In this document: positions 18,214-28,673 of the stretch, piece after piece
Numbering within the stretch: the stretch's first letter is position 1
Layout: each line of letters starts with the position of its first letter
Assembly (NCBI RefSeq): GCF_000373145.1
Contig: NZ_KB890621.1
Span: forward strand, 62,001 to 126,000
DNA length: 64,000 nucleotides
Direction of reading: 5' to 3'
Source: Thermus oshimai DSM 12092
GTDB lineage: Bacteria; Deinococcota; Deinococci; Deinococcales; Thermaceae
Translations under genes and position numbers: made by a program
The notes under the pieces: generated by a model
Databases searched by the model: none
What the model saw: the letters and a program-made list of their open reading frames with translations, nothing else
Told to the model about the DNA's origin: nothing

Positions 18214-21200
18214 ATGCGCCTCGAGGACCTTTGCCCTGGCCTTTTCCTGAAGGGTCTCCTCCCCCAGGCCCTGGTGGAGGTGGTGGCCGTGGAGCGGATG
18301 GGCTCCGGCGCGGTGAACCTCACCTACCGCACCCTGGAGGGCCACGTGGGCTCGCGCCTCCTTCTGGCGGAGGAGGCCCGGGCCCTGGAGGCCCTAGAGG
18401 GGGCCCCCTCCTGGCCCTTTGACGGGGACGGGGCCCTTTTCCGCCTGGCGGCCGAGGCCCACCGCCTCAAGCTGGCCTACCTCTTTGACCCCCTCCTGGC
18501 GGTGCACACCTCGGAGGTGGAGCCCCTGCCCCACCAGATCCTGGCCGTCTACGAGGTCATGCTCCGCCGCAACCCCCTCCGCTTCCTCCTGGCGGACGAC
18601 CCCGGGGCGGGGAAGACGGTCATGACCGGCCTCCTCATCAAGGAACTCATGGTCCGGGGGGACGTGCGCCGGTGCCTCATCGTGGCCCCGGGGAGCCTTT
18701 TGGAGCAGTGGCAGGAGGAGCTGCAAGGGCGTTTCCAGCTTCCCTTTGAGATCCTCACGGGGGAGCGCATCGCCCATGCCCGCACGGGGAACCCCTTCCT
18801 CGAGGCCGATCTCCTCATCGCCCGCCTGGACAAGCTGGCCCGCGATGAGGCCCTGCAGGCCAAGCTGGCCCACCCGGAGAACCGCTACGACCTGGTGGTG
18901 GTGGACGAGGCCCACAAGCTCTGGGCCAGCGTGTTCGGGAACGAGGTGCGCTACACCAAGCGCTACCACCTGGGCCAGCGCCTTTCCCGCCTCACCCGCC
19001 ACCTCCTCTTCCTCACCGCCACCCCCCACAACGGCAAGGAGGAGGAGTTCCAGCTCTTCCTGGCCCTCCTGGACCCCGACCGCTTCGCAGGCCGGTTCAG
19101 GGCAGGGGTGCACCGCAGCGACATCAGCGACCTCATGCTCCGCCGCCAGAAGGAAGACCTCCTCCGGATGGACGGCACCCCCCTCTTCCCCGAACGCCGG
19201 GCCTACACCGTGGCCTACCGCCTCTCCCCGGAGGAGGAGGCCCTGTACCGGGAGGTTACGGACTACGTGCGCCAGGAGTGGGGGCGGGCGGAGCTCCTGC
19301 CCGACCGGCGCCGCGGTGCGGCGGTGGGCTTCGCCCTCACCCTGCTCCAACGGCGGCTGGCCTCCTCCCCTGAGGCCATCTACCAGTCCTTGAAGCGGCG
19401 CCGGGAGCGCCTCGAGGCCCGCCAGGCCCGGGTAAGGTGGGGTGAAGCGCTCCTTCCCGAAGACCTCGAGGCCCTGGACGCCGACCAGCCGGAGTGGGCC
19501 AACCTGGAAGACCTCCCCGAGGAGGAACAGCTCCGGCTGGAAGAGGCCCTCTTGGGGGAGGCCACCGCGGCCCGCTCCCTGAAGGAGCTCCAGGCGGAGG
19601 TGGAGACCCTAAAGCGCCTCGAGGCCCTGGCCCTGGAGGTGCGGAACCGGGGGGAGGACACCAAGTGGCGCGAACTCCGCTCCCTTCTGGAGGCCCTCTT
19701 CGGCCGTAGCGCCGACCCCGGCCGGAGGAAGCTCGTGGTCTTCACGGAGCACCGGGACACCCTGCGCTACCTGGAAAAGCGGGTGGGGGACTACCTGGGC
19801 CCCGAGCGGGTGGTGGCCATCCACGGGGGGCTTTCCCGGGAGGAGCGAAGGAGGCTTCAGGCCCGCTTCCTGGAAGACCCCAGGGTGCAGGTCCTCCTGG
19901 CCACCGACGCCGCGGGGGAGGGGATCAACCTCCAGCGGGCCCACCTCATGGTGAACTACGACCTTCCCTGGAACCCCAACCGCCTGGAGCAACGCTTCGG
20001 GCGCATCCACCGCATCGGCCAGACCGAGGTCTGCCACCTCTGGAACCTGGTGGCCGAGGGCACGCGGGAAGGGGAGGTGTACCGCCGCCTTCTGGACAAG
20101 CTGGAGGAGGCCCGCAAGGCCCTAGGCGGCCGGGTCTTTGACGTGCTGGGCCGGCTCCAGTTTGGGGGTAAGCCCCTGAAGGACCTCCTGCTGGAGGCCA
20201 TCCGCTACGGCGACCGGCCCGAGGTTCGGGCCCGCCTGCAAGAGGCGGTGGAGGGGGCTGTGGACCCGGAAGCCCTGAAGGCCCTGCTAGAGGAAAGGGC
20301 CCTGGCCCGGGAGGTGCTGGACCGGGCGCGGGTGCTCCGGGTGCGGGAGGAGATGGAGCGGGCCGAGGCCCGGCGCCTGCAGCCCCACTACGTGGCCTCC
20401 TTCTTCCTCGAGGCCTTCCGCCGCCTCGGGGGCGGGGCCAGGGAGCGGGAAAGCGGCCGCTACGAGATCACCCACCTGCCCGCACGGGTGCGGGAGAGGA
20501 TGCGGCAGGTGGCCAAGGGCCACGTCCCCGAGGGCTACGAGCGCGTTACCTTTGACAAGGGCCGCCTAAACCTCCCCGGCAGGCCCCCCGCGGTCCTGGT
20601 GGGCCCCGGGCACCCCCTCTTTGAGGCCGTCCTGGACCTCACCCTCGAGGCCCACCAGGGCCTCCTGCGCCAAGGGGCGGTGCTGGTGGACGAGGCCGAT
20701 CTGGGCACCGTCCCCAGGGTCCTCTTCCTCCTGGAGCACGCCCTCGAGGGGGGCAAGGAGGGCGGCGTGCTCTCCCGGCGGGTCTTCTACCTGGAGGTGC
20801 ACCCCACCGGCGAGATCCGCCCCCTGCCCGACGCTCCCCACCTGGACTACCGCCCCCTCCGCCCCGAAGAGCCCGCCCCGCAAGACCTTCTGGCCCGGCC
20901 GGAGCTGGCCTGGGCGCGGGGGGACCTGGCCCGGAAGGCCCTGGAGTACGCGGCGGAGCGCCTGGTCCCCGAGCACCTGAAGGCGGTGCGGGAAGAACGG
21001 GAAAGGTGGGTGGAGAAGGCCAAGGCCGAGGTCCAAACCCGCCTGGTGCATGAGATCGCCCATTGGGACCGCCGCGCCCAGGAGCTCAAGGAGAAGGAAG
21101 CCAGGGGCCAGCGCAACGCCAAGCTGAACTGGCAGGAGGCCCAAAAGCGGGCGGACGAGTTCCGCGAGCGCCTGGAGAAGAGGATGAAGGAACTGGACTT

Positions 21201-21699
21201 GGAGGCCCAGGTCTTCGCCAAGCCCCCCATCCTCCTCGGAGGGGCCGTGGTGGTGCCTAAGGGGCTTCTGGAGCGCCTTCTTGGGGAGCCCCCTTCCAGG
21301 GAATCCCTTCCCAAAGACACCCAGGCCGCGGCCGCCCGGGCACGGGCCATCGTCATGGAGGTTGAGCGCCGCCTGGGCTTTGAGCCCGTGGACCGGGAAC
21401 TGGAGCGCTTGGGCTACGACATTGAAAGCCGCGACCCCAAAACAGGCCGCCTGCGCTTCATTGAGGTCAAGGGCCGCGTGGCCGGGGCCGACACCATCAC
21501 CGTAACCCGCAACGAGATCCTCACCGCCCTGAACAAGCCGGAAGACTTCATCCTGGCCCTGGTGGTCTTCCAGGAGGACGGGAGCCACCAGGTGCGCTAC
21601 GTGCGCCGCCCCTTCAACCGCGAGCCCGACTTTGGGGTAACCAGCGTGAACTACAGCTTTGCGGAGCTTTTTGCTCGGGGAGAGGAACCCTGGAAATGA
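18214..21699 (+). CDS. SNF2-family helicase with C-terminal DUF3883 domain (defence-associated, DrmD-like)
   Basis: Large 1161-aa superfamily 2 ATPase. Motif I is DDPGAGKTVMTGLL near residue 127, motif II VVVDEAHKLW near 230, motif III FLTATPH, and the second RecA lobe ends with TDAAGEGINLQ and QRFGRIHRIGQ near 595, which is the SNF2/RapA-like form. A long charged region follows. The final 120 residues are a DUF3883 domain (RRLGFEPVDRELERLGYDIE, then RFIEVKGR with a nuclease-like D/ExK pattern). Such helicases occur in DISARM and related anti-phage clusters. It follows parB by 16 bp and begins a plus-strand run of five defence-type genes. Confidence 0.88.
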   Translation: MRLEDLCPGLFLKGLLPQALVEVVAVERMGSGAVNLTYRTLEGHVGSRLLLAEEARALEALEGAPSWPFDGDGALFRLAAEAHRLKLAYLFDPLLAVHTSEVEPLPHQILAVYEVMLRRNPLRFLLADDPGAGKTVMTGLLIKELMVRGDVRRCLIVAPGSLLEQWQEELQGRFQLPFEILTGERIAHARTGNPFLEADLLIARLDKLARDEALQAKLAHPENRYDLVVVDEAHKLWASVFGNEVRYTKRYHLGQRLSRLTRHLLFLTATPHNGKEEEFQLFLALLDPDRFAGRFRAGVHRSDISDLMLRRQKEDLLRMDGTPLFPERRAYTVAYRLSPEEEALYREVTDYVRQEWGRAELLPDRRRGAAVGFALTLLQRRLASSPEAIYQSLKRRRERLEARQARVRWGEALLPEDLEALDADQPEWANLEDLPEEEQLRLEEALLGEATAARSLKELQAEVETLKRLEALALEVRNRGEDTKWRELRSLLEALFGRSADPGRRKLVVFTEHRDTLRYLEKRVGDYLGPERVVAIHGGLSREERRRLQARFLEDPRVQVLLATDAAGEGINLQRAHLMVNYDLPWNPNRLEQRFGRIHRIGQTEVCHLWNLVAEGTREGEVYRRLLDKLEEARKALGGRVFDVLGRLQFGGKPLKDLLLEAIRYGDRPEVRARLQEAVEGAVDPEALKALLEERALAREVLDRARVLRVREEMERAEARRLQPHYVASFFLEAFRRLGGGARERESGRYEITHLPARVRERMRQVAKGHVPEGYERVTFDKGRLNLPGRPPAVLVGPGHPLFEAVLDLTLEAHQGLLRQGAVLVDEADLGTVPRVLFLLEHALEGGKEGGVLSRRVFYLEVHPTGEIRPLPDAPHLDYRPLRPEEPAPQDLLARPELAWARGDLARKALEYAAERLVPEHLKAVREERERWVEKAKAEVQTRLVHEIAHWDRRAQELKEKEARGQRNAKLNWQEAQKRADEFRERLEKRMKELDLEAQVFAKPPILLGGAVVVPKGLLERLLGEPPSRESLPKDTQAAAARARAIVMEVERRLGFEPVDRELERLGYDIESRDPKTGRLRFIEVKGRVAGADTITVTRNEILTALNKPEDFILALVVFQEDGSHQVRYVRRPFNREPDFGVTSVNYSFAELFARGEEPWK

Positions 21700-21737
21700 G
21701 GATGACCTACGGGCGCGGGCTTCCCAATAACGAAAGA

Positions 21738-21810
21738 GACGCCCTTTTGGGGCGTCGGGCCAGAGATACTATCTCTGGCGGGGTTTACGCTTTAATTAAA
21801 GCGAAACCCC
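21738..21810. repeat. Three tandem palindromes between the helicase and NYN genes
   Basis: Hairpin 1: GACGCCC / GGGCGTC (21738-21756). Hairpin 2: CCAGAGAT-ACT-ATCTCTGG (21760-21778), perfect. Hairpin 3: GGGGTTTACGCTTTAA against TTAAAGCGAAACCCC (21780-21810), one base short of perfect. The three follow each other with almost no gap. Together they may be a terminator plus an operator or RNA-processing site, or the boundary of an inserted cassette. None is followed by a proper T-run on the plus strand. Confidence 0.65.
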
Positions 21811-21847
21811 ACCCCGTTGTCAAGACCCCATTTTATGGAGGAATCTC

Positions 21848-22465
21848 ATGGAGAGGGTAATCGCTTACGTGGATGGCTTTAACCTTTACTTCGGCCTGCG
21901 CGAGGCGAAGCTAAAGCGCTATTATTGGCTTGACGTCAGCTTGTTGGCCAAAAACCTACTTAAGCCTCAACAACATTTGGTTGCCACCCACTATTTTACG
22001 GCGCGCATACAGGATACGGGAAATAACGGACCTGATCGGAAGCGTCAAAACGATTACTTAGAAGCCTTGACTTTGGTGGGTGTGAACTGCCACTTTGGTC
22101 ATTATCTACAAAAGACCCAGCGGTGCCATAAATGTGGGGCAAGCTGGCCCTACTACGAGGAGAAAATGACCGATGTGAATATCGCTACCCAAATACTCTT
22201 GGATGCATGTGATGACCTTTTTGATGTAGCCCTTATTGTTTCTGGAGACAGCGACCTAAGCACTCCTATTCAGCGCGTACGGAGCCGCTTTCCTAATAAG
22301 CGAGTCATTGTCGCTTTTCCTCCGGGACGTTCTTCGGAACAGCTAAAAAAGCACGCTAGTGGCTACCTGCATATTGGCAAGGATAAGTTACGAAAAAGCC
22401 AACTACCTGATCGGCTGACAAAGCCAGATGGCCATGTGCTGGTTCGTCCGTCAACTTGGCGCTAA
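21848..22465 (+). CDS. NYN-domain (LabA/DUF88-like) predicted ribonuclease
   Basis: Protein of 205 aa with a PIN-like NYN nuclease fold. The acidic site residues are visible in AYVDGFNLYFGL (D9), EEKMTDVNIATQILLDA and VSGDSDLSTPIQ. CHKCG near residue 96 may bind metal with another residue, but a second pair is not seen. GGAGG precedes the ATG by six bases. Base composition is far lower in GC than its neighbours (30 of 60 bases in 21961-22020), so it was probably acquired separately. It sits between the helicase and the methylase genes, which suggests an RNA-cleaving effector or processing role in the same system (inference). Confidence 0.82.
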   Translation: MERVIAYVDGFNLYFGLREAKLKRYYWLDVSLLAKNLLKPQQHLVATHYFTARIQDTGNNGPDRKRQNDYLEALTLVGVNCHFGHYLQKTQRCHKCGASWPYYEEKMTDVNIATQILLDACDDLFDVALIVSGDSDLSTPIQRVRSRFPNKRVIVAFPPGRSSEQLKKHASGYLHIGKDKLRKSQLPDRLTKPDGHVLVRPSTWR

Positions 22466-22475
22466 GAGGTGAATC

Positions 22476-25352
22476 ATGAGTGAGGTACGCTCCCGGAAGA
22501 AACTCATTGAAGTCGCTCTACCCCTGGAAGCCATCAACGCCGCCTCCGCGCGGGAAAAGTCCATCCGCCACGGCCACCCCAGCACCCTGCACCTCTGGTG
22601 GGCCCGCCGCCCCCTGGCCTCGGCCCGGGCGGTCATCTTCGCCCAGATGGTGGACGACCCCTCCGCCTGCCCCGAGGAGTTCCCCACCGAGGAGGCCCAG
22701 GCAAGGGAGCGCGAGCGCCTTTTCCGCCTTATAGAAAAGCTGGTGCAGTGGGAAAACACCACCAACGAGGCCCTTTTGGAAGAGGCCCGGCAGGAGATCT
22801 GGAAAAGCTGGCAACGGGCCTGCCGGGATAACGCCCACCACCCCAGGGCCGAGGAGCTTTTCAACCCCAAGCGCCTGCCCGCCTTCCACGACCCCTTCGC
22901 CGGGGGCGGCGCCCTTCCTCTGGAAGCCCAGCGCCTGGGCCTGGAGGCTTACGCCAGCGACCTGAACCCCGTGGCCGTGCTCATCAACAAGGCCATGATT
23001 GAGATTCCCCCCCGCTTTGCGAATAGGCCCCCGGTGAACCCCGAGGCCCGGGCCAAGAAGGCCCTTATGGAGCGGGAGTGGAAGGGCGCCCAGGGCCTGG
23101 CCGAGGATGTGCGCTACTACGGCCGCTGGATGCGGGACGAGGCCGAACGGCGCATCGGCCACCTCTACCCCAAGGTGAAGATCACCCCCGAGATGGCCCA
23201 GGACCGGCCCGACCTGAAGCCCCTGGTGGGCCAGGAGCTCACGGTAATCGCCTGGATCTGGGCCCGTACCGTGCGGAGCCCCAACCCCGCCTTCGCCCAT
23301 GTGGAGGTGCCCCTGGCCTCCACCTTCATGCTCTCCACCAAGCCGGGCAAGGAAGCCTACGTGGAGCCGGTGATTGAGGGGGATGGCTACCGCTTCACCG
23401 TGAAGGTGGGCAAGCCCAAAGACCCGGAGGCGGCCAAGATGGGCACCAAGCTGGCGCGTGGGGCCAACTTCCGTTGCTTGATGTCTGGCATGCCCATTGC
23501 AGCCGATTACATCTATGCTGAGGCCCGGTCAAAGCGGATAGGAACGCGCCTTATGGCCATTGTTGCAGAGGGCCCTAATGGTCGGATTTATCTCCCACCT
23601 ACGCTTGAGCATGAGATGGTAGTTCTAGAGGCAAAACCGGATTGGAAGCCGGATGTACCTATGCCTGATAACCCCCGCTGGTTTTCGCCCCCTCTTTACG
23701 GTTTCACTACCTATGGCGACCTCTTCACCCCCCGCCAGCTGGTGTCCCTCACCACCTTCGCCGACCTGGTGGGCGAGGCCATGGAGCGCGTGCGCCAGGA
23801 TGCCCTAGCCGCGGGCCTCCCCGACGACGACACCCCCCTGCGGGAGGGCGGCACCGGCGCCCGGGCCTATGCGGAGGCGGTGGGGGTGTATTTGGGGTTT
23901 GCAGTAGATAAAATGTCTGACCGAAACTCCGCAATATGCGGATGGGATTCTTCAAGAGATAGCATCCGGGGTGTGTTTGGGCGTCAGGCCATCCCAATGG
24001 TTTGGGACTTTGCTGAATCTAACTCAGTTGGTGGAAATGCTGGCAGTTTTGAAAACGCGTTGGAGCAGATTCAACAGGTTTTAGGTCACCTTCCCTCATT
24101 ACTTCCTGGCGTTTCAAAACAAGCAGACGCTCAGAACCAAACTGTCAGCGCCGGAAAAATTATTTCTACCGACCCTCCCTACTACGACAACATCGGCTAC
24201 GCTGACCTTTCCGACTTTTTCTATGTTTGGCTCCGTCGCTCCCTCCGCTCTGTTTTTCCCGACCTCTTTGCTACCGTGGCCGTGCCCAAGGCGGAGGAGC
24301 TGGTAGCTACGCCCTACCGGCATGGGAGCAAAGATAAAGCCGAGCAGTTCTTCTTGGAGGGCATGACCAAGGCCCTAGCCCGCCTGGCGGAGCAGGCCCA
24401 CCCGGCCTTTCCGGTTACCATCTACTACGCCTTCAAGCAGTCGGAAAGCGAGGGGAACGGCGAGGCCCGGCGCACGGGGTGGGAAACCTTTTTGGAAGCC
24501 GTTATCCGGGCGGGGTTTTCCATCACCGGCACCTGGCCCATGCGCACGGAGCTGAGCAACCGCATGGTGGGGAAGGACACCAACGCCCTGGCTTCCAGCA
24601 TCGTCCTGGTCTGCCGCAAGCGCCCGGAGAACGCCCCCACCGCCACCCGGCGCGAGTTCCTCTCGGCCCTGAAAGAGGAGCTTCCCAAGGCCCTTCGCCT
24701 CCTCCAGGCGGGCAACATCGCTCCCGTAGACCTGGCCCAGGCGGCCATCGGGCCGGGGATGGCGGTGTACACGCGCTACGCCGGGGTGCTGGATGCGGAG
24801 GGCAACCCCGTGACCGTGCGGGAGGCCCTAGCCCTCATCAACCAGGTGCTGGACGAGGCCCTGGCGGAGCAGGAGGGCGACTTTGACCCCGACACCCGCT
24901 GGGCCCTGGCCTGGTTTGAGCAGTTCGGCTTTGGGGAAGGGGAGTTCGGCGTGGCCGAAACCCTCTCCAAGGCCAAAAACACCAGCGTGGAGGGGCTGGT
25001 GGAGGCGGGCATCCTGGAGTCCCGGCGGGGTAAGGTGCGCCTCCTAAAGCCCGAAGAGCTCCCCGGGGACTGGGACCCGGTGCGGGATGGCCGCTTCACC
25101 TACTGGGAGGCGGTGCACCAGCTGGTCCTCCGCCTGGAAACCGGGGGCGAGATGGCCGCCGCGGACCTCCTGGCCAAGCTGGGAAGCCGAGGGGACACCG
25201 CCCGCGAACTGGCCTACCGCCTGTACGCCCTTTGCGAGCGCAAGGGCTGGAGCAAGGAGGCCCTTTCCTACAACGCCCTGGTGCAGAGCTGGCCCGAGAT
25301 CGCCCGCCTGAGCCAGGAGGGGAAGGCCCCAGCGCAAACCGAGCTTTTTTAG
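22476..25352 (+). CDS. DUF1156-containing DNA methyltransferase
   Basis: Putative DNA N6-adenine or N4-cytosine methylase of 958 aa. The N-terminal DUF1156 region is distinctive ([17 protein letters not shown], then [17 protein letters not shown], residues about 8-50). The SAM motif [17 protein letters not shown] lies near residue 138 and the catalytic [18 protein letters not shown] near 565. It probably protects host DNA in a modification-linked defence system with the DUF499 gene, its usual partner. Two internal stretches (about 23460-23720 and 23890-24260) have much lower GC than the rest, which suggests allelic exchange. AGAGGTG precedes the ATG by four bases, and the gene starts 10 bp after the NYN gene. 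Confidence 0.87.
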   Translation: MSEVRSRKKLIEVALPLEAINAASAREKSIRHGHPSTLHLWWARRPLASARAVIFAQMVDDPSACPEEFPTEEAQARERERLFRLIEKLVQWENTTNEALLEEARQEIWKSWQRACRDNAHHPRAEELFNPKRLPAFHDPFAGGGALPLEAQRLGLEAYASDLNPVAVLINKAMIEIPPRFANRPPVNPEARAKKALMEREWKGAQGLAEDVRYYGRWMRDEAERRIGHLYPKVKITPEMAQDRPDLKPLVGQELTVIAWIWARTVRSPNPAFAHVEVPLASTFMLSTKPGKEAYVEPVIEGDGYRFTVKVGKPKDPEAAKMGTKLARGANFRCLMSGMPIAADYIYAEARSKRIGTRLMAIVAEGPNGRIYLPPTLEHEMVVLEAKPDWKPDVPMPDNPRWFSPPLYGFTTYGDLFTPRQLVSLTTFADLVGEAMERVRQDALAAGLPDDDTPLREGGTGARAYAEAVGVYLGFAVDKMSDRNSAICGWDSSRDSIRGVFGRQAIPMVWDFAESNSVGGNAGSFENALEQIQQVLGHLPSLLPGVSKQADAQNQTVSAGKIISTDPPYYDNIGYADLSDFFYVWLRRSLRSVFPDLFATVAVPKAEELVATPYRHGSKDKAEQFFLEGMTKALARLAEQAHPAFPVTIYYAFKQSESEGNGEARRTGWETFLEAVIRAGFSITGTWPMRTELSNRMVGKDTNALASSIVLVCRKRPENAPTATRREFLSALKEELPKALRLLQAGNIAPVDLAQAAIGPGMAVYTRYAGVLDAEGNPVTVREALALINQVLDEALAEQEGDFDPDTRWALAWFEQFGFGEGEFGVAETLSKAKNTSVEGLVEAGILESRRGKVRLLKPEELPGDWDPVRDGRFTYWEAVHQLVLRLETGGEMAAADLLAKLGSRGDTARELAYRLYALCERKGWSKEALSYNALVQSWPEIARLSQEGKAPAQTELF

Positions 25353-25368
25353 AAAGGGGGGATAAACT

Positions 25369-28300
25369 GTGGCCATGACCAACCGCGAGCGCGTGGGCAA
25401 GGGGCTGGACCTTCTGCGGGAAGGCCTGGCCCCCTTTGTGGGGCGGGAGGTTAAGAGCGCTCTGGAAAAGGGAGCGCTTAACCCGGAAAAGCTCCGCACC
25501 TTTCTGGAAGACGGGCTCCTCAAGGACAAGCCCATCCTGGAGTGGGACAGCGCCGCCCTTCTTAAGCTCATGTGGGAGACCTGGAACGAGGTCTTCCGCG
25601 ACACCCTGGGCCAGACCGAGCGGAGCCTGGTGAGCGAAATCCGGGACTGGCGGAACAAGTGGGCCCACCAGGAGCCCTTCTCCAGCGACGACGCCTACCG
25701 GGCCCTGGACTCCATGGAGCGCCTCCTTTCCGCCGTTTCCGCTCCCCAGGAAGACGAGGTGCGCCGCCTGAAGCTGGAGCTCATGCGCCAGGTCTTTGAC
25801 GAGCAGGTGCGCCAGGAAAAGCGCAAGGCGGGGGGCTCCCTGGTTGAGGCCGCCAGCGGGACGCTCAGGCCCTGGCGGGAGATCATCACCCCCCACCCCG
25901 ATGTGGCCAGCGGCCGCTACCAGCAGGCGGAGTTCGCCGCCGACCTCTGGCAGGTGCACCTGGGGGAGGGGAGCGACGAGTACCGGGACCCCGTGGAGTT
26001 CTTCCGCCGCACCTACCTCACCGAGGGCCTGAAGGGGCTTCTGGTGAACGCCTTAAGGCGCCTTTCCGGCCAGGGGGGGGACCCGGTGGTCCAGCTCCAG
26101 ACCAACTTCGGGGGAGGGAAGACCCACTCCATGCTGGCCCTCTACCACCTGTTCTCCGGCAGGAAGCCCAGCGAGCTTCCCGGCGTGGAGGCCCTCCTGG
26201 CCGAGGCCGAGGTAACAGAGCTTCCCCAGGTGCGCCGGGTGGTGCTGGTGGGGAACAAGATCTCCCCCGGGAACCCCGTCACCAAGCCCGACGGCACCGT
26301 GGTCCGCACCCTGTGGGGGGAGCTTGCTTACCAGCTTGGGGGGAAGGAGGCCTACGCGGTCATCGCCGAGGACGACAAGAACGCCACCAGCCCCGGCGAC
26401 CGCCTGCGGGAGCTTTTCGTGCGCTACGGCCCCTGCCTCATCCTCATTGACGAGTGGGTGGCCTACGCCCGCCAGCTCCACGACACGGGGGACCTCCCCG
26501 GGGGGAGCTTTGAAACCCAGTTCTCCTTCGCCCAGGCCCTCACGGAGTCGGCCAAGCTGGCCCCGAACTGCCTCCTGGTGGTCTCCCTGCCCGCTTCCGA
26601 TGCCCGGAGCGAGGACGTGGAGGTGGGAGGCCTTAGGGGCCGGGAGGCCCTGGAGCGCCTCCGGAACGTGGTGGGGCGGTTGGAGTCTTCCTGGCGGCCG
26701 GCAAGCCCCGAGGAAAGCTTTGAGATCGTCCGCCGCCGCCTCTTCCAGCCCATCGCCGACCCCGAGGCCTACAAGCACCGGGACACCACCGCCCGGGCCT
26801 TCGCCGACCTCTACCGGAACCACGCGGCCGAGTTTCCGACGGAGTGCGCCACCAGCGACTACGAGGAGCGCATCAAAAGGGCCTTTCCCATCCACCCCGA
26901 GATCTTTGACCGCCTGTACCAGGACTGGTCCTCCCTGGTGAAGTTCCAGCGCACCCGGGGGGTCCTGCGCCTCATGGCCGCGGTGGTCCACGTCCTGTGG
27001 GAGAAGGGGGACAAGAACCCGCTCATCCTGCCCTCCACCATCCCCCTGGACGACCCCAGGGTCCAGTCGGAGCTCACCCGCCACCTGCCCGACAACTGGG
27101 CCCCCATCATCTCCCGGGACGTGGACGGGGAAAACGCCCTGCCCCTGCGGATAGACGCAGAGGTGCCCAACCTGGGCAAGTTCCAGGCCGCCCGGCGCGT
27201 GGCCCGCACCATCTTCCTGGGTTCGGCCCCCAAGGTGGGGGCGGCCCACCGGGGCCTCGAGGACCGCCGCATCAAGCTGGGGTGCGCCATGCCTGGGGAG
27301 TCCCCCGCGGTCTTCGGGGATGCCCTAAGGCGCCTGGCTGCCCAGGCCACCTACCTTTACCAAGACGGCACCCACTTCTGGTACGACACCCAGCCCACGG
27401 TGACCAAGCTGGCGGAGGACCGGGCCGGGGCTCTAAGGCGGGAGCCCGACAAGGTCTTTGAGGAGCTGGAACGGCGCCTAAGGGAGGCCTTTAGGGAACG
27501 GGGGCCCTTCGCCAAGGTGCACCTCTTCCCCCGCACGGGGGCCGACGTGCCCGACGACCTCGAGGCCCGCCTGGTGGTCCTCTCCCCGGAGTACCTCCAC
27601 ACCCGGGAAGGGGAGAGCAAGGCCCTTTTGGCTGCCCGGGAGCTCCTGGAGAAGCGGGGGAACGCCCCCAGGCTCTACCGCAACACCTTGGTCTTCCTGG
27701 CCGCCGATGGGCCCCGCTGGCAGGATTTGGAGGAGGCCATCCGCCTCTACCTGGCCTGGCGCTCCATCCTGGAGGAGAAGGAGGTTCTGAACCTCACCCC
27801 CTTCCAGGTGCGCCAGGCGGAGACCCAGCTGAAGGCGGCCGAAGGCACGGTGAACGCCCGCATTCCCGAGGCCTACGCCTGGCTCCTGGTGCCCGAGCAG
27901 AAGACCCCTTCCGACCCCATCACCTGGCAGGCCTTAAGGCTCACCGGCAACGACGCCCTAGCGGTCCAGGCAGGCAAGAAGCTCAAAAACGAGGACCGAC
28001 TGGTTACCGGCCTGGCTCCCACCATCCTGCGCAAATACCTGGACGACGTCCCCCTTTGGCGGGGAAACCACGTGGCCATCCGCCAGCTGGTGGAGGACTT
28101 CGCCACCTACCTCTACCTGCCCCGCCTGGAAGGGCCTCATGTCCTGGCCCAGGCCATCCAGAAGGGGCTTTCCCTGCGCACCTGGCAGGCGGAAACCTTC
28201 GCCTACGCCGATGCGTACGATGAGGCCACGGGCCAATACCGGGGCCTTCGGGGTGGGGAAACCCTCCTGATCTCCCCGGATGACCCCGGCCTCCTGGTGC

Positions 28301-28668
28301 GCCCCGAGGTGGCCCGGGACCAGCTGGAACGGGAAAAGGTCGTTATCCCACCCCCCCCTCCAACCCCGCCCGAGGGGGGAGGCTCTCCGGGCGTCTCGGG
28401 TGGGGTGACCTCTCCCCCTCCGCCCCCCAAGAAGGTGCGGTTCTACGGGGTGGCCTCCTTAAACCCCATGCGGGTGGGCCCGGATGCGGCCAAGATCGCG
28501 GAGGAGATCATCGCCCATCTCCTGACCCAAGGGGCTAGGGTGGAGGTCACCTTGGAGATCAAGGCCCACGCCCCCCAGGGGTTTTCGGAGCATACGGTGC
28601 GGGTTCTGGCGGAAAACAGCCGGGCCCTCCGCTTTAACCAGGCGGACTTTGAGGAGGAGGGCGCCTAG
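25369..28668 (+). CDS. DUF499 ATPase with N-terminal Swt1/HEPN-like domain
   Basis: Large 1099-aa ATPase. The first ~130 residues are all-helical and include RNKWAH (R95 to H100), the RxxxxH ribonuclease motif of HEPN domains. The ATPase part has a Walker A in NFGGGKTHSMLALYHLF near 248 and a Walker B in CLILIDEWVAYAR near 357. Near residue 1000 a proline-rich linker (PPPPPTPPEGG) precedes a C-terminal domain of about 85 aa. GTG 25369 is preferred: GGGGG ends seven bases upstream, whereas the ATG at 25375 is too far. It pairs with the upstream DUF1156 methylase; its role as the sensor or effector ATPase is inferred. Confidence 0.85.
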   Translation: MAMTNRERVGKGLDLLREGLAPFVGREVKSALEKGALNPEKLRTFLEDGLLKDKPILEWDSAALLKLMWETWNEVFRDTLGQTERSLVSEIRDWRNKWAHQEPFSSDDAYRALDSMERLLSAVSAPQEDEVRRLKLELMRQVFDEQVRQEKRKAGGSLVEAASGTLRPWREIITPHPDVASGRYQQAEFAADLWQVHLGEGSDEYRDPVEFFRRTYLTEGLKGLLVNALRRLSGQGGDPVVQLQTNFGGGKTHSMLALYHLFSGRKPSELPGVEALLAEAEVTELPQVRRVVLVGNKISPGNPVTKPDGTVVRTLWGELAYQLGGKEAYAVIAEDDKNATSPGDRLRELFVRYGPCLILIDEWVAYARQLHDTGDLPGGSFETQFSFAQALTESAKLAPNCLLVVSLPASDARSEDVEVGGLRGREALERLRNVVGRLESSWRPASPEESFEIVRRRLFQPIADPEAYKHRDTTARAFADLYRNHAAEFPTECATSDYEERIKRAFPIHPEIFDRLYQDWSSLVKFQRTRGVLRLMAAVVHVLWEKGDKNPLILPSTIPLDDPRVQSELTRHLPDNWAPIISRDVDGENALPLRIDAEVPNLGKFQAARRVARTIFLGSAPKVGAAHRGLEDRRIKLGCAMPGESPAVFGDALRRLAAQATYLYQDGTHFWYDTQPTVTKLAEDRAGALRREPDKVFEELERRLREAFRERGPFAKVHLFPRTGADVPDDLEARLVVLSPEYLHTREGESKALLAARELLEKRGNAPRLYRNTLVFLAADGPRWQDLEEAIRLYLAWRSILEEKEVLNLTPFQVRQAETQLKAAEGTVNARIPEAYAWLLVPEQKTPSDPITWQALRLTGNDALAVQAGKKLKNEDRLVTGLAPTILRKYLDDVPLWRGNHVAIRQLVEDFATYLYLPRLEGPHVLAQAIQKGLSLRTWQAETFAYADAYDEATGQYRGLRGGETLLISPDDPGLLVRPEVARDQLEREKVVIPPPPPTPPEGGGSPGVSGGVTSPPPPPKKVRFYGVASLNPMRVGPDAAKIAEEIIAHLLTQGARVEVTLEIKAHAPQGFSEHTVRVLAENSRALRFNQADFEEEGA

Positions 28669-28673
28669 GTGGG

